Shown piece after piece: positions 46,557 through 54,491 of a stretch of 64,000 nucleotides of DNA. Both the position numbers and the translations under genes were made by a program. The DNA is from Lachnospiraceae bacterium (GTDB lineage: Bacteria; Bacillota; Clostridia; Lachnospirales; Lachnospiraceae): the NCBI GenBank assembly GCA_017938405.1, contig JAGBBP010000047.1, positions 1 to 64,000 on the forward strand. Reading direction: 5' to 3'. The notes beneath the pieces are model-generated. The model was not told where the DNA came from, made no database searches, and saw nothing but the letters and a program-made list of their open reading frames with translations. Numbering within the stretch: the stretch's first letter is position 1; every line of letters starts with the position of its first letter.

Positions 46557-47306
46557 ATGGGACAGATAGCGAATCAGAAGGTGTTAGAACTCTTTTTTAA
46601 GGCCAAGGAGAAACTAAAGGAGAAAAAGCAAACGAAAAAAGCAATCTTCTGGGATTGTGACGGTACATTGGTGCGTGATAATAAGTCTTTTCAGTGTTCC
46701 TTATTGAGAGCGCTGAACGAATTCGGTTATTCGGTTGCGGAAGAAGAAGTGAAGCGCTTTTTGCGGGGTGCCTGCTCATGGAATAAGCCGGAGGAGGACC
46801 ACGGAGATGCAAACGGAGAAGAATGGTGGGAACGGCTGCTTAACGGAATGCGCAAGTTTTGCAAGGAACAGGGCGTGAGTCCGGCGGATGCGGTATCTGT
46901 GAGTAATGCATTTCGGAAGAACGTAATCAGTTATGAGTACGAGCTCTATCCGGATACAAAGAAGGTGCTGCAATATTTCGGCGAAAAGGGATACAAGCAT
47001 TATATTATTTCCAATAATTTTCCGGAACTTCGGGAGGTGTTTCTGCGTCTTGGACTGGATGAGGTAATATCGGGTTATTTTATTTCTGCCAGTGTGGGAT
47101 ATGATAAGCCGCGGAAAGAGATGTTTGAATATGCCATGGCAAAAGCAGGAAATCCGAAAGTGCGGTATATGATCGGGGATAATCCGGTGGCGGATTATGA
47201 GGGTGGCTTAAATGCCGGAATGAAGCCGGTGCTTGTTCATAAGAGGGTAGAAGGCAAAGTATGCTGTGATGAACTGACAGATTTGTTTGATATTATTACA
47301 GAGTGA
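46557..47306 (+). CDS. HAD-superfamily hydrolase
   Basis: A 249-residue phosphatase-like protein. Motif I is FWDCDGTLV (nucleophile and acid Asp), motif II YIISNNF, the Lys lies in GYDKPRKEMF, and motif IV is MIGDNPVADYEGG. The cap inserted between motifs I and II is helical (subclass I). Substrate unknown. Confidence 0.88.
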   Translation: MGQIANQKVLELFFKAKEKLKEKKQTKKAIFWDCDGTLVRDNKSFQCSLLRALNEFGYSVAEEEVKRFLRGACSWNKPEEDHGDANGEEWWERLLNGMRKFCKEQGVSPADAVSVSNAFRKNVISYEYELYPDTKKVLQYFGEKGYKHYIISNNFPELREVFLRLGLDEVISGYFISASVGYDKPRKEMFEYAMAKAGNPKVRYMIGDNPVADYEGGLNAGMKPVLVHKRVEGKVCCDELTDLFDIITE

Positions 47307-47336
47307 GATACTATATTAAAAAATTCCATTCCCCTC

Positions 47337-47367
47337 TTGACTCTCCACCTTACTGTAATGATACTAT
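47337..47367 (+). promoter_or_regulatory. MerR-type promoter with 19-bp spacer
   Basis: TTGACT (47337-47342), a 19-bp spacer (CTCCACCTTACTGTAATGA) and TACTAT (47362-47367). The overlong spacer and the TTGACTCTCC start are the hallmark of promoters untwisted by MerR-family activators. It lies 44 bp before the MerR-type gene, so the protein probably controls itself. Confidence 0.75.
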
Positions 47368-47410
47368 GACAGTGCAAGGTACCTGCAATGTAGAACAAAG
47401 GAGTGATGGG

Positions 47411-48964
47411 ATGTATAAAATCGGTGAGCTTTCAAGGCTGAGTCAGATTCAGGTAAAGACGCTGCGATTTTATGATGTGGAAGGGATTTTGGTTCCGGAT
47501 GAGATTGATGAGTTTACGGGGTATCGGTATTACGGTGCCGCGAAGCTATCGGATTGTTACCGGATTGTGGCCCTTAAAGAGCTGGGATTCAGTCTGAGTG
47601 AGATTAAGGAGTTTCTTTCTTTGCCGAAGGAAAAGGTTTCGGAGCTTGTGACGGCAAAGGAGGCGGAATTAAATAGGTTAAAAGCGCAAACCGAGGCACG
47701 CATCCGGGTTCTCCGTAACTTAAATTCGGCGTTAAAGGAGAGTGCTTGTATGTTTGATATCATTATCAGAAAAAGTGATGAAATCCGCTTGCTGTTTGAC
47801 CGCAGAGTGATTTCGGACAAATCCGAGTGCGATGGTGTTTTGAAAGAGCTTCGGAATGCGGTTCCGGCGGGGGCGCTGGGCGACAGAGAAGTGATTGTGG
47901 ATTATGAGACGGAGTATGTCAGTGAGAATTTTGATACCGGTTTCGGTGTGGAGCTGACGGGGAAGGTTTCGAATTTACGGGATTTTACGGAAAAGACAGT
48001 GTGCTTTTCGGGAGAGACCGCCGGGCTTGTTTGCAAGCCGGAGGAGTACGACGAGGCGGTACGGGCGTTGCAGCAGTATGTGCTGGATAACAACTATCAG
48101 ATTGTGGGCCCGACCTACCAAATCCGGTACGGAGACGGAACGGTAGAGGTAAAGCTTCCGGTGGTGAAGCTCCGTGAGTTTAATCCGGAGTTTAACGAGG
48201 AGATTGACGTGCCGTTTGAGAACGATGAGGAGGTTATCGGTCGTTGGGAACTGCTGGACCATCTGCCGTGTAAGGAGATGTTTCTTCCGGAGAAGAGGAA
48301 GTCTGTGGAGCACGGCGACCGGGTAAAGGAGCTTTATTTCCTGCCGGGTGGAGAGCGGTATTGGTGCTTCGGTTGGACGAAGGGCTATTTGCTATCCGAC
48401 TGCGGTTATCCGCACCGGAAGAATCAAAATCCGTACACCATCGAACATATTGGAGAAGAAACGTACCTGTTTTTAGAATTTAAGGGTCACAATTACTTTG
48501 AAGGCGGAAAGCCGGAGGTGTGGGTATTTCGAAAGGTGGATTCCAAGGAGTATACGAAGAAGGAAATCCGGATTGTGGACGAAATTCCGCAGGTGTCGGC
48601 AGACGACAGTGCGGTAATGGGACTGTGGAATGTATGTGACCTTGTTCGCAGTGTAGAAGCCTTTGACCCGCGCAATATGTGCGCCTTCATTCCTCATGAG
48701 GCACTGTACTGGAGAAGTGCAGAGTTTCTGACCGACGGTAAGATACGGAATGGGTTCTTAAACTCCAAAGACAGCAGCGTAACCATTGATAAGGACGAGG
48801 TTTGGCGATGGGTAAACGGCTACGTGATTTGTAATCCGCGAGCCACCGCAAGTAAGTATGTGATAGAGCTGCATGAGGGTACGGAGTACTTGTTTGTGCA
48901 GTGGAAGAGCGGGGATTATTCCTACGGCGGAGAGCAGCCGTTCTGGTATGTGTTTCAGAGGTAA
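47411..48964 (+). CDS. MerR-family regulator with GyrI-like and duplicated lipocalin-like domains
   Basis: A 517-residue fusion. Residues 1-70 are a MerR DNA-binding head (YKIGELSRLSQIQVKTLRFYD, YRYYGAAKL), followed by a dimerising coiled coil (about 75-115) and a GyrI-like effector domain (about 130-270). Two homologous C-terminal units (about 285-390 and 405-517) both run from GRWELLDHL/GLWNVCDLV to FLEFKGHNYFEGG/FVQWKSGDYSYGG and end VWVFRK/WYVFQR, which looks like an internal duplication of a lipocalin-like barrel. The start at 47411 follows AAAGGAG; the longer frame to 47303 would cross the promoter. It is probably a ligand sensor; its other targets are unknown. Confidence 0.8.
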   Translation: MYKIGELSRLSQIQVKTLRFYDVEGILVPDEIDEFTGYRYYGAAKLSDCYRIVALKELGFSLSEIKEFLSLPKEKVSELVTAKEAELNRLKAQTEARIRVLRNLNSALKESACMFDIIIRKSDEIRLLFDRRVISDKSECDGVLKELRNAVPAGALGDREVIVDYETEYVSENFDTGFGVELTGKVSNLRDFTEKTVCFSGETAGLVCKPEEYDEAVRALQQYVLDNNYQIVGPTYQIRYGDGTVEVKLPVVKLREFNPEFNEEIDVPFENDEEVIGRWELLDHLPCKEMFLPEKRKSVEHGDRVKELYFLPGGERYWCFGWTKGYLLSDCGYPHRKNQNPYTIEHIGEETYLFLEFKGHNYFEGGKPEVWVFRKVDSKEYTKKEIRIVDEIPQVSADDSAVMGLWNVCDLVRSVEAFDPRNMCAFIPHEALYWRSAEFLTDGKIRNGFLNSKDSSVTIDKDEVWRWVNGYVICNPRATASKYVIELHEGTEYLFVQWKSGDYSYGGEQPFWYVFQR

Positions 48965-48992
48965 ATAATTTTAAAACAAATGAACGAATAAA

Positions 48993-49097
48993 TTTAGGGA
49001 ACATTTTGATACATAAGAGTATTGAAAAGTTCCCTAAATTTTTCTTGCTAATTAGGGAACTTTTGCGTATAATATATTCTATAAAAGTTCCCTAAAA
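48993..49097. promoter_or_regulatory. Four-operator array and promoter of the fic gene
   Basis: Four copies of a TTTAGGGAACNTTTT-type site alternate in orientation: 48993-49007 (+), 49025-49039 (-), 49051-49064 (+), 49083-49097 (-). Centres within each pair are 32 bp apart, about three helical turns. The promoter is TTGCTA (49045-49050), a 17-bp spacer and TATAAT (49068-49073); site 3 fills the spacer and site 4 lies at the transcription start. This is a textbook layout for tight repression. Confidence 0.8.
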
Positions 49098-49114
49098 GAA
49101 AGAGGTGTCGCAGA

Positions 49115-50053
49115 ATGAGTGCAAATTATACGGAAATTCAGGAGCTACTGCAACAAAGGGCTGATATACAGGCGAGACTTAATTTAATGCCTTATGACGG
49201 GAATCCTGAGATGAAAGAAGTAGGTGGCATGAAATATTTATATGTTCGTAAAAGGGTAGCCGGCAAATTGACCTCGACTTATGTGGATGTATATTCGGAT
49301 GAGTTGTATCAGTTGTTGCTGCGTAATGCCAGGGAACAAAGAGAATTAAATAAAATCATCCGTAAAATCAACAAAGAACTGATTAGCCGTGGGTATGAAG
49401 ATAGAGAACTTTCTGCCAGAGTACTGCAGAATTTAGATTTTACCAGAGCAAATATGAAGGCAAATATTTATGATCAGGCAGTATTGGAAGGTGTAGCGAC
49501 ATCCTTTCCGCAGACAGAGGATATCATTGAGAACGGAAAGGTAAACGGTGTATCTGCAACAGACGTACAGAAGATTCTGAATTTGAAGCATGCATGGGAA
49601 TTCATTCTGGATAGAGATGTCATTCAAAGTGAAAGTAACTATCATATGCTTTGTCATATTGCAAAGCTGGTAAATGAAGGCTTTTTTTATGACGGTGGAC
49701 GTATCCGGGGGATTCCGGTACAAATCGGCGGAACCAGTTATGTACCACCGCTTCCGATAGAGTCAGTGGTAATTGAGCAAATCAACGAGATTGCCAAGCA
49801 GGAAAAAGAGCCGATTGATCTCGCGATTGAGTTATGTATGTATTGCATGAAAACGCAGGTGTTTAAGGATGGAAATAAAAGAGCGTCTGTTATCTTTGCA
49901 AATCACTATCTGATAGCACATGGAAGCGGATTTTTAGTAATCCCGGAAAAGGAAGTGCCGGAATTTAAAAAGTTGTTAGTGGAGTATTACGAGGGTGCTT
50001 CTTTAGAGATTATCGGTACATTCCTGCGTGAGAAATGTTGGAAGAATTTTTAA
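49115..50053 (+). CDS. Fic/Doc-family protein with altered core motif
   Basis: A 312-residue protein. The Fic fold is shown by GGRIRGIPVQIGGTSYVPPL (flap, about 194-213) and the core QVFKDGNKR (248-256). In active Fic AMP-transferases the core is HxFx(D/E)GNGR and in Doc kinases HxFxxxNKR; here the catalytic His is Gln248 and the last Gly is Lys. An inhibitory-helix-like QAVLEG (121-126) corresponds to (S/T)xxxEG with its first residue changed. The N-terminal 95 residues are an unrecognised charged region (KYLYVRKRVAGKLTSTYVDV). It is either a Doc-like variant or inactive. Single gene with an elaborate operator region. Confidence 0.8.
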   Translation: MSANYTEIQELLQQRADIQARLNLMPYDGNPEMKEVGGMKYLYVRKRVAGKLTSTYVDVYSDELYQLLLRNAREQRELNKIIRKINKELISRGYEDRELSARVLQNLDFTRANMKANIYDQAVLEGVATSFPQTEDIIENGKVNGVSATDVQKILNLKHAWEFILDRDVIQSESNYHMLCHIAKLVNEGFFYDGGRIRGIPVQIGGTSYVPPLPIESVVIEQINEIAKQEKEPIDLAIELCMYCMKTQVFKDGNKRASVIFANHYLIAHGSGFLVIPEKEVPEFKKLLVEYYEGASLEIIGTFLREKCWKNF

Positions 50054-50317
50054 AATAATAATTCCTTAGTGCAACATTCCATTGCTTGATTTTGGGGCTG
50101 TAAAAGCGTATATTTGTATGTAAGAGGTCCGGTCAACCGATGGTTGGGTGAAAAAACAACCGACAGGGGAGAAAAAAGGCCGATTTTCAACCGTTGTTCC
50201 ATGTTTTTTAGGAGTATTGCATGGTAAGATGTGGACAAGAGCAGAGGGAACAGATTGCAAAAGCTCTTGTGGCCACGTAACGAAAAACAGGAATAATGTT
50301 AAAGGAGGATTTAATTT
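50054..50317. other. Non-coding gap with a possible 19-codon ORF
   Basis: No firm gene. Small dyads include CAACC-GAT-GGTTG (about 50132-50145) and CAAGAGC with GCTCTTG (about 50235-50269). A 19-codon frame at 50221-50280 (MVRCGQEQREQIAKALVAT) has AGGAG six bases upstream; it could be a leader peptide or the remnant of a larger gene, but nothing else supports it. Confidence 0.25.
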
Positions 50318-50818
50318 ATGGAAATGACAATCGGAAAAAGAATTGCAGCTCTTAGAAAAGAGAAGGGGATGACACAGGAAGAATTATCTCAGAAGATGGA
50401 GGTAAGTGCACAGGCAGTAAGCAAATGGGAGAATGACCAGACCTGCCCGGATATTACTTCTCTTCCGAAGCTGGCAAAGATATTAGGGGTAACGGTAGAT
50501 GAACTGTTATCCGGCAAAGAAGAAACCGAACCGGTTGCAAGAGTCCTTGCTCCGGAAGAGCGCAAGGATATTAAGGAGATGATGCTTCGTCTTGTAGTTG
50601 AAAGTTGTAACGGTGACCATGTCAGGATGAATATTCCCATGGCGCTGGTGTTGGTTGCAGTGGAAATGGGCATGGATCTTCCGCAGGTTTCCGGAAACTC
50701 TGCATTGAAGAACATTGATTTGGAACAGATTGTGAATATGGTACATCATGGCGTTATGGGAAATCTCATGGAAGTGGAATCCGGTGAAGGTGATACCGTA
50801 CGCATCTTTGTGGAGTAG
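50318..50818 (+). CDS. XRE-family regulator with SHOCT-like C-terminal domain
   Basis: A 166-residue protein. Residues 4-66 are a lambda-repressor-type helix-turn-helix (IGKRIAALRKEKGMTQEELS, VSKWENDQTCPDI). The C-terminal part (about 90-166) has the pattern VRMNIPMALVLVAVEMG ... LMEVESGEGDTVRIFVE, which is shared with the small protein encoded 3 bp downstream. This tail resembles the domain found beside YvlB-type envelope-stress proteins. Ribosome site AAAGGAGG. Confidence 0.82.
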   Translation: MEMTIGKRIAALRKEKGMTQEELSQKMEVSAQAVSKWENDQTCPDITSLPKLAKILGVTVDELLSGKEETEPVARVLAPEERKDIKEMMLRLVVESCNGDHVRMNIPMALVLVAVEMGMDLPQVSGNSALKNIDLEQIVNMVHHGVMGNLMEVESGEGDTVRIFVE

Positions 50819-50821
50819 CTT

Positions 50822-51067
50822 ATGAGAATATACATAAAAGAAGAGTCAGGGAAGAAATGGAAGTTCAGGATTCCTCTCGGATTGGTTTTCAATAGGATGA
50901 CGGCAGGTTTTATAGCAAGAAGAGCTCAAAAGGAAGGAACGAATATTTCCAAAAAGCAATTGCGGGCGTTAATAAAAGAGGTAAAAAAATACAAAAAGAG
51001 CCACAAGACTTGGAAACTCGTAGAGGTTGAAAGTGCAGACGGAGCTCATGTGGAGATTGTTTTATAA
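50822..51067 (+). CDS. Small SHOCT-like protein paired with the XRE regulator
   Basis: An 81-residue protein. KWKFRIPLGLVFNRMTAGFI and LVEVESADGAHVEIVL mirror the C-terminal half of the preceding regulator (RMNIPMALV..., LMEVESGEGDTVRIF). The two genes are 3 bp apart and surely cotranscribed, so the proteins may bind each other or the same partner. Function unknown. Confidence 0.7.
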   Translation: MRIYIKEESGKKWKFRIPLGLVFNRMTAGFIARRAQKEGTNISKKQLRALIKEVKKYKKSHKTWKLVEVESADGAHVEIVL

Positions 51068-51097
51068 CGGTTTTGTACAATCAATGTGTAATTGTTC

Positions 51098-51126
51098 TTG
51101 CATTTCCGTAACATCGGGTGTATAAT
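51098..51126 (+). promoter_or_regulatory. Promoter of the thiamine operon leader
   Basis: TTGCAT (51098-51103), a 17-bp spacer, TATAAT (51121-51126). Transcription would start about 51133, just before the first TPP riboswitch. Confidence 0.8.
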
Positions 51127-51142
51127 AACAACGAAATAAAAA

Positions 51143-51232
51143 CAGGGGAGCTTGTGATGGCAGGCTGAGAGGAAGTAATCAAACTTCGACCCTATAACCT
51201 GATACGGATAATGCCGTCGTAGGAAGTCATAC
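51143..51232 (+). promoter_or_regulatory. TPP riboswitch 1
   Basis: A thi-box aptamer: CAGGGGAGC, GGCTGAGA, CGACCC, AACCTGATACGGATAATGCC and GTCGTAGG occur in the canonical order. Binding of thiamine pyrophosphate should favour the terminator at 51246-51282. No gene lies between this switch and the second one. Confidence 0.93.
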
Positions 51233-51245
51233 ACAAGGATTTTTT

Positions 51246-51282
51246 ACAGGAGATATCCGCGAGGGTATCTCCTGTCTTTTTT
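51246..51282 (+). terminator. Terminator of TPP riboswitch 1
   Basis: ACAGGAGATA (51246-51255) with TATCTCCTGT (51266-51275), a perfect 10-bp stem, then TTTTTT. Confidence 0.9.
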
Positions 51283-51384
51283 GCTCTAAAGAGCAAAAAA
51301 ACGCTCCGCGTGGATGCGCACTCGCGCGATTGGAAGATGTCGCAAGCGACCGCGCTCGGCGCAAGAGTCCGTAAAGCGGACTCT
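51277..51384. repeat. Palindromic intergenic element, copy 2 (between the TPP switches)
   Basis: Hairpins: TTTTTTGCTCT/AGAGCAAAAAA (51277-51300, sharing the U-tract of terminator 1), the GCTCCGCGTGGATGCGCAC core (51303-51321), GTCGC/GCGAC (51339-51350) and AGAGTCCG/CGGACTCT (51364-51384). The core, the ATTG-AA-ATGTC...GACCG flanks of hairpin 3 and the CGGCGCA...ATAT flanks of hairpin 4 match the element at 36400-36531, while the stems are different but still paired. Confidence 0.8.
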
Positions 51385-51406
51385 ATATATTTTATAACTT
51401 AAAAAC

Positions 51407-51495
51407 GCAGGGGAGCTTGTTTTGACAGGCTGAGAGGAAGGTGTAACCTTCGACCCATGAACCTGATTTGGATAATGCCAACGTAGGGAACTTTG
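51407..51495 (+). promoter_or_regulatory. TPP riboswitch 2
   Basis: A second complete thi-box: GCAGGGGAGC, AGGCTGAGAGG, CGACCC, AACCTGATTTGGATAATGCC and AACGTAGG. It is closer to consensus than switch 1 and directly precedes the thiS terminator. No good promoter is visible between the two switches, so they seem to act in series on one transcript. Confidence 0.94.
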
Positions 51496-51505
51496 AGTAT
51501 TACGG

Positions 51506-51534
51506 GAAATTTCCAAATCGGAAATTTCTTTTTT
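51506..51534 (+). terminator. Terminator of TPP riboswitch 2
   Basis: GAAATTTCC (51506-51514) with GGAAATTTC (51520-51528), then TTTTTT. It ends only 6 bp before the thiS ribosome site. Confidence 0.9.
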
Positions 51535-51552
51535 ATTTTAGGAGGTGAAATG

Positions 51553-51747
51553 ATGGTAAAGGTAAACGGTACTGAGTTGGATATTGCGGGAAAGACAGTA
51601 ACGGAGTATCTGGCGACGACGAATTATGATCCCAAGCGCATTGCCGTGGAACGAAACGGCGACATTGTGTTTAAGTCACAGTATGATGTCACCGTTCTTG
51701 AAGAAGGTGATAGCTTGGAAATCGTTAGTTTTGTAGGAGGTGGTTGA
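51553..51747 (+). CDS. thiS: Sulfur carrier protein ThiS
   Basis: A 64-residue ubiquitin-fold carrier that delivers sulfur as a C-terminal thiocarboxylate for thiazole synthesis. It starts MVKVNGTELDIAGKTVTEYL and ends SFVGGG, the Gly-Gly tail activated by ThiF. The ATG at 51553 lies 7 bases after GGAGG (51550 also possible). It is the first gene of the thi operon. Confidence 0.94.
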   Translation: MVKVNGTELDIAGKTVTEYLATTNYDPKRIAVERNGDIVFKSQYDVTVLEEGDSLEIVSFVGGG

Positions 51748-52383
51748 TTGATACCGTCAAAGAAGGAATGGATGGATGCGCTGGTGGCACGGCACGGAAC
51801 GGAGTTACAGAGGCGGTTTTCCGAAGCTACGGTGGCTGTGTGCGGCTTGGGTGGTCTTGGGTCAAATATCGCAATTGCTTTGGCGAGAGTCGGTATCGGA
51901 AAATTGCTGTTGATTGATTTTGATAAAGTAGATATCACGAATCTCCACCGTCAGCAATACAAGGCAAGCCAGATCGGCCGATACAAGACGGATGCCTTGG
52001 CGGAGAATCTTTTTGAGATCGCACCCTATACGGAAATTAAAACGGTTACTGCAAGACTCTCGGAGGACAACCTCACAACACTTCTTAGTGATGCGGATAT
52101 TATCTGCGAAGCCTTTGACAATGCGGAAGCCAAGGCGATGCTGGTAAACGGTGTGCTGGAGCAGTTGCCGGGCTGTTTTCTGGTGGCGGCCTCCGGTATG
52201 GCCGGGATGGATAACCCAAATACCATTAAGACACGTAAAATAGGGAAGCGGTTTTATCTTTGCGGGGATGAAGTCAGTGATGTGGCTGACACCATTGGGC
52301 TGGTTGCACCCCGGGTGATGCTTTGTGCCGCACACCAGGCGCAAACGGTCCTGCAGATTCTGGCAGGCGAATACGAAGTGTAA
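51748..52383 (+). CDS. thiF: ThiS adenylyltransferase ThiF, TTG start
   Basis: A 211-residue E1-like enzyme that adenylates the ThiS tail. Nucleotide loop VAVCGLGGLGSNIAIALARV and LLLIDFDKVDITNLHRQQY are typical of the short ThiF family 2 of clostridia. The first plausible start is TTG at 51748, immediately after the thiS stop, with AGGAGG inside the end of thiS. Confidence 0.93.
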   Translation: MIPSKKEWMDALVARHGTELQRRFSEATVAVCGLGGLGSNIAIALARVGIGKLLLIDFDKVDITNLHRQQYKASQIGRYKTDALAENLFEIAPYTEIKTVTARLSEDNLTTLLSDADIICEAFDNAEAKAMLVNGVLEQLPGCFLVAASGMAGMDNPNTIKTRKIGKRFYLCGDEVSDVADTIGLVAPRVMLCAAHQAQTVLQILAGEYEV

Positions 52384-52441
52384 GAACGTATAAGAAACAA
52401 GAAAGTAAAAAAATGGAAAGCATAAGAAAGAAGGACAAAGT

Positions 52442-53215
52442 ATGGAAAACAAAGACAAATTAATCATCGGCGGACATGAATTTCATTCACGTTTCATTTT
52501 AGGCTCCGGCAAGTATTCCATGAAGCTTATTGAGGCAGCGGTAAAGGATGCCGGTGCAGAAATTATTACGCTGGCGGTACGCAGAGCCAACACGAAAGAG
52601 CAGGAGAATATTTTAGACTACATTCCGGAAGGGGTTACGCTTCTTCCGAATACCTCCGGTGCGAGAAACGCGGAGGAAGCGGTTCGCATTGCCCGCCTTG
52701 CCAGAGAACTGGGCTGCGGAAATTTTGTGAAAGTAGAAATCATGCGTGATACCAAGTACTTACTTCCGGACAATCAGGAGACGATTAAGGCAACCGAAAT
52801 CCTTGCAAAAGAAGGCTTTGTGGTTATGCCGTATATGTATCCGGACTTGAATGCTGCCCGTGATATGGTAAATGCGGGAGCGGCTACCATTATGCCGTTG
52901 GCTTCCCCAATCGGCTCCAATAAGGGGCTTGCAACCAAGGAGTTTATTCAAATTCTGATTGATGAAATAGACCTCCCGATTATTGTAGATGCCGGCATCG
53001 GACGCCCTTCCCAGGCTTGTGAGGCCATGGAGATGGGAGCTGCCGCGATTATGGCGAATACGGCCCTTGCTACTGCCGGTGATTTGCCTATGATGGCGTC
53101 TGCCTTCCGTCAGGCCATCGAAGCAGGCAGATGTGCATATTTGTCCGGTCTGGGACGGGTGCTGACCCGTGGTGCTTCCGCTTCCGATCCTTTGACCGGT
53201 TTCCTGCGGGATTAA
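52442..53215 (+). CDS. thiG: Thiazole synthase ThiG
   Basis: A 257-residue TIM barrel that condenses DXP, dehydroglycine and ThiS thiocarboxylate into the thiazole. [12 protein letters not shown], the imine-forming Lys in NFVKVEIM, and the phosphate-binding [11 protein letters not shown] are conserved. Confidence 0.96.
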   Translation: MENKDKLIIGGHEFHSRFILGSGKYSMKLIEAAVKDAGAEIITLAVRRANTKEQENILDYIPEGVTLLPNTSGARNAEEAVRIARLARELGCGNFVKVEIMRDTKYLLPDNQETIKATEILAKEGFVVMPYMYPDLNAARDMVNAGAATIMPLASPIGSNKGLATKEFIQILIDEIDLPIIVDAGIGRPSQACEAMEMGAAAIMANTALATAGDLPMMASAFRQAIEAGRCAYLSGLGRVLTRGASASDPLTGFLRD

Positions 53216-53227
53216 GGGGGAGAAGCT

Positions 53228-54481
53228 ATGGAAAATCAATTTTTTGTAGACTCCGGGCATCTGTCATCGGAGGCTTTAGAGAAAAAGCACCGACTGGAAA
53301 CAGACCCGTCCTGTCGGAAAAATCATATGGAATACTTGCCGGGCATGGAAATTATCGAATCCGATGTCTGCCGGCAGGTGATGGAACAGAGGAACTCCTT
53401 TGATTATTCGGTCTACACGGCCCGGGATGTCCGGGCGGCCCTTGACCACGACACCTGTTCCGTGGAGGATTTCAAGGCACTTCTTTCTCCTGCAGCGGAG
53501 CCTTTTTTGGAAGAAATGGCACAGCGGGCGCGCATAGAGACCAGTAAACATTTCGGAAATACGGTATATCTTTTTACACCGCTTTATATTGCCAATTACT
53601 GCGAAAATTACTGTGTGTACTGTGGCTTTAACTGCTACAACCATATCAACCGTATGAAGCTGAATCCGGAGCAGATCGAGCACGAAATGAAGGTGATTGC
53701 CGATTCCGGCATGGAAGAGATCCTGATTCTTACCGGTGAGAGTCGCGGGCAGAGTGATGTGGAATATATCGGTGAGGCCTGTAAACTGGCGCGGAAGTAT
53801 TTCCGTATGGTGGGATTGGAAATCTATCCGGTCAATACCAACGAGTATCGCTATCTTCATGAGTGTGGTGCGGATTATGTGACGGTATTTCAGGAAACTT
53901 ATGATACGGACAAATATGAAACGCTTCATCTGCTCGGTCATAAGCGTGTCTGGCCGTACCGCTTTGATGCACAGGAGCGTGCTTTGCGGGGCGGCATGCG
54001 TGGAGTGGCGTTTTCGGCGCTTTTGGGCTTGTCCGATTTCAGAAAGGATGCGCTGGCAAGTGCGCTTCATGTGTATTACCTGCAGCGGAAATATCCTCAT
54101 GCGGAAATGTCTCTCTCTTGTCCGAGACTGCGTCCCATTGTCAATAATGATAAGATAAGTCCCTTGGATGTGGGGGAAAAACAGCTCTGTCAGGTGCTTT
54201 GTGCCTACCGTATTTTCCTTCCTTTTGTGGGGATTACGGTATCCTCCCGGGAGAGTGCGGAGTTTCGGAACGGTATCGTAAAAATTGCAGCCACTAAAGT
54301 TTCCGCAGGAGTATCTACCGGTATCGGAGACCACGAAAGCAAATATACCGGAAAGGAAGATGATAGCGTCAAGGGCGACGAGCAGTTTGAAATCGACGAC
54401 AATCGAAGCTTTGATGCCATGTACCGGGATATGTCTGGGGAAGGATTGCAACCGGTACTCAATGATTATGTTTATGTGTGA
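53228..54481 (+). CDS. thiH: 2-iminoacetate synthase ThiH
   Basis: A 417-residue radical SAM enzyme that cleaves tyrosine to dehydroglycine, the oxygen-independent route (ThiO is absent here). The 4Fe-4S motif is CENYCVYCGF (about residues 122-131). It follows thiG by 12 bp. Confidence 0.95.
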   Translation: MENQFFVDSGHLSSEALEKKHRLETDPSCRKNHMEYLPGMEIIESDVCRQVMEQRNSFDYSVYTARDVRAALDHDTCSVEDFKALLSPAAEPFLEEMAQRARIETSKHFGNTVYLFTPLYIANYCENYCVYCGFNCYNHINRMKLNPEQIEHEMKVIADSGMEEILILTGESRGQSDVEYIGEACKLARKYFRMVGLEIYPVNTNEYRYLHECGADYVTVFQETYDTDKYETLHLLGHKRVWPYRFDAQERALRGGMRGVAFSALLGLSDFRKDALASALHVYYLQRKYPHAEMSLSCPRLRPIVNNDKISPLDVGEKQLCQVLCAYRIFLPFVGITVSSRESAEFRNGIVKIAATKVSAGVSTGIGDHESKYTGKEDDSVKGDEQFEIDDNRSFDAMYRDMSGEGLQPVLNDYVYV

Positions 54482-54491
54482 GGGAGAAGAC

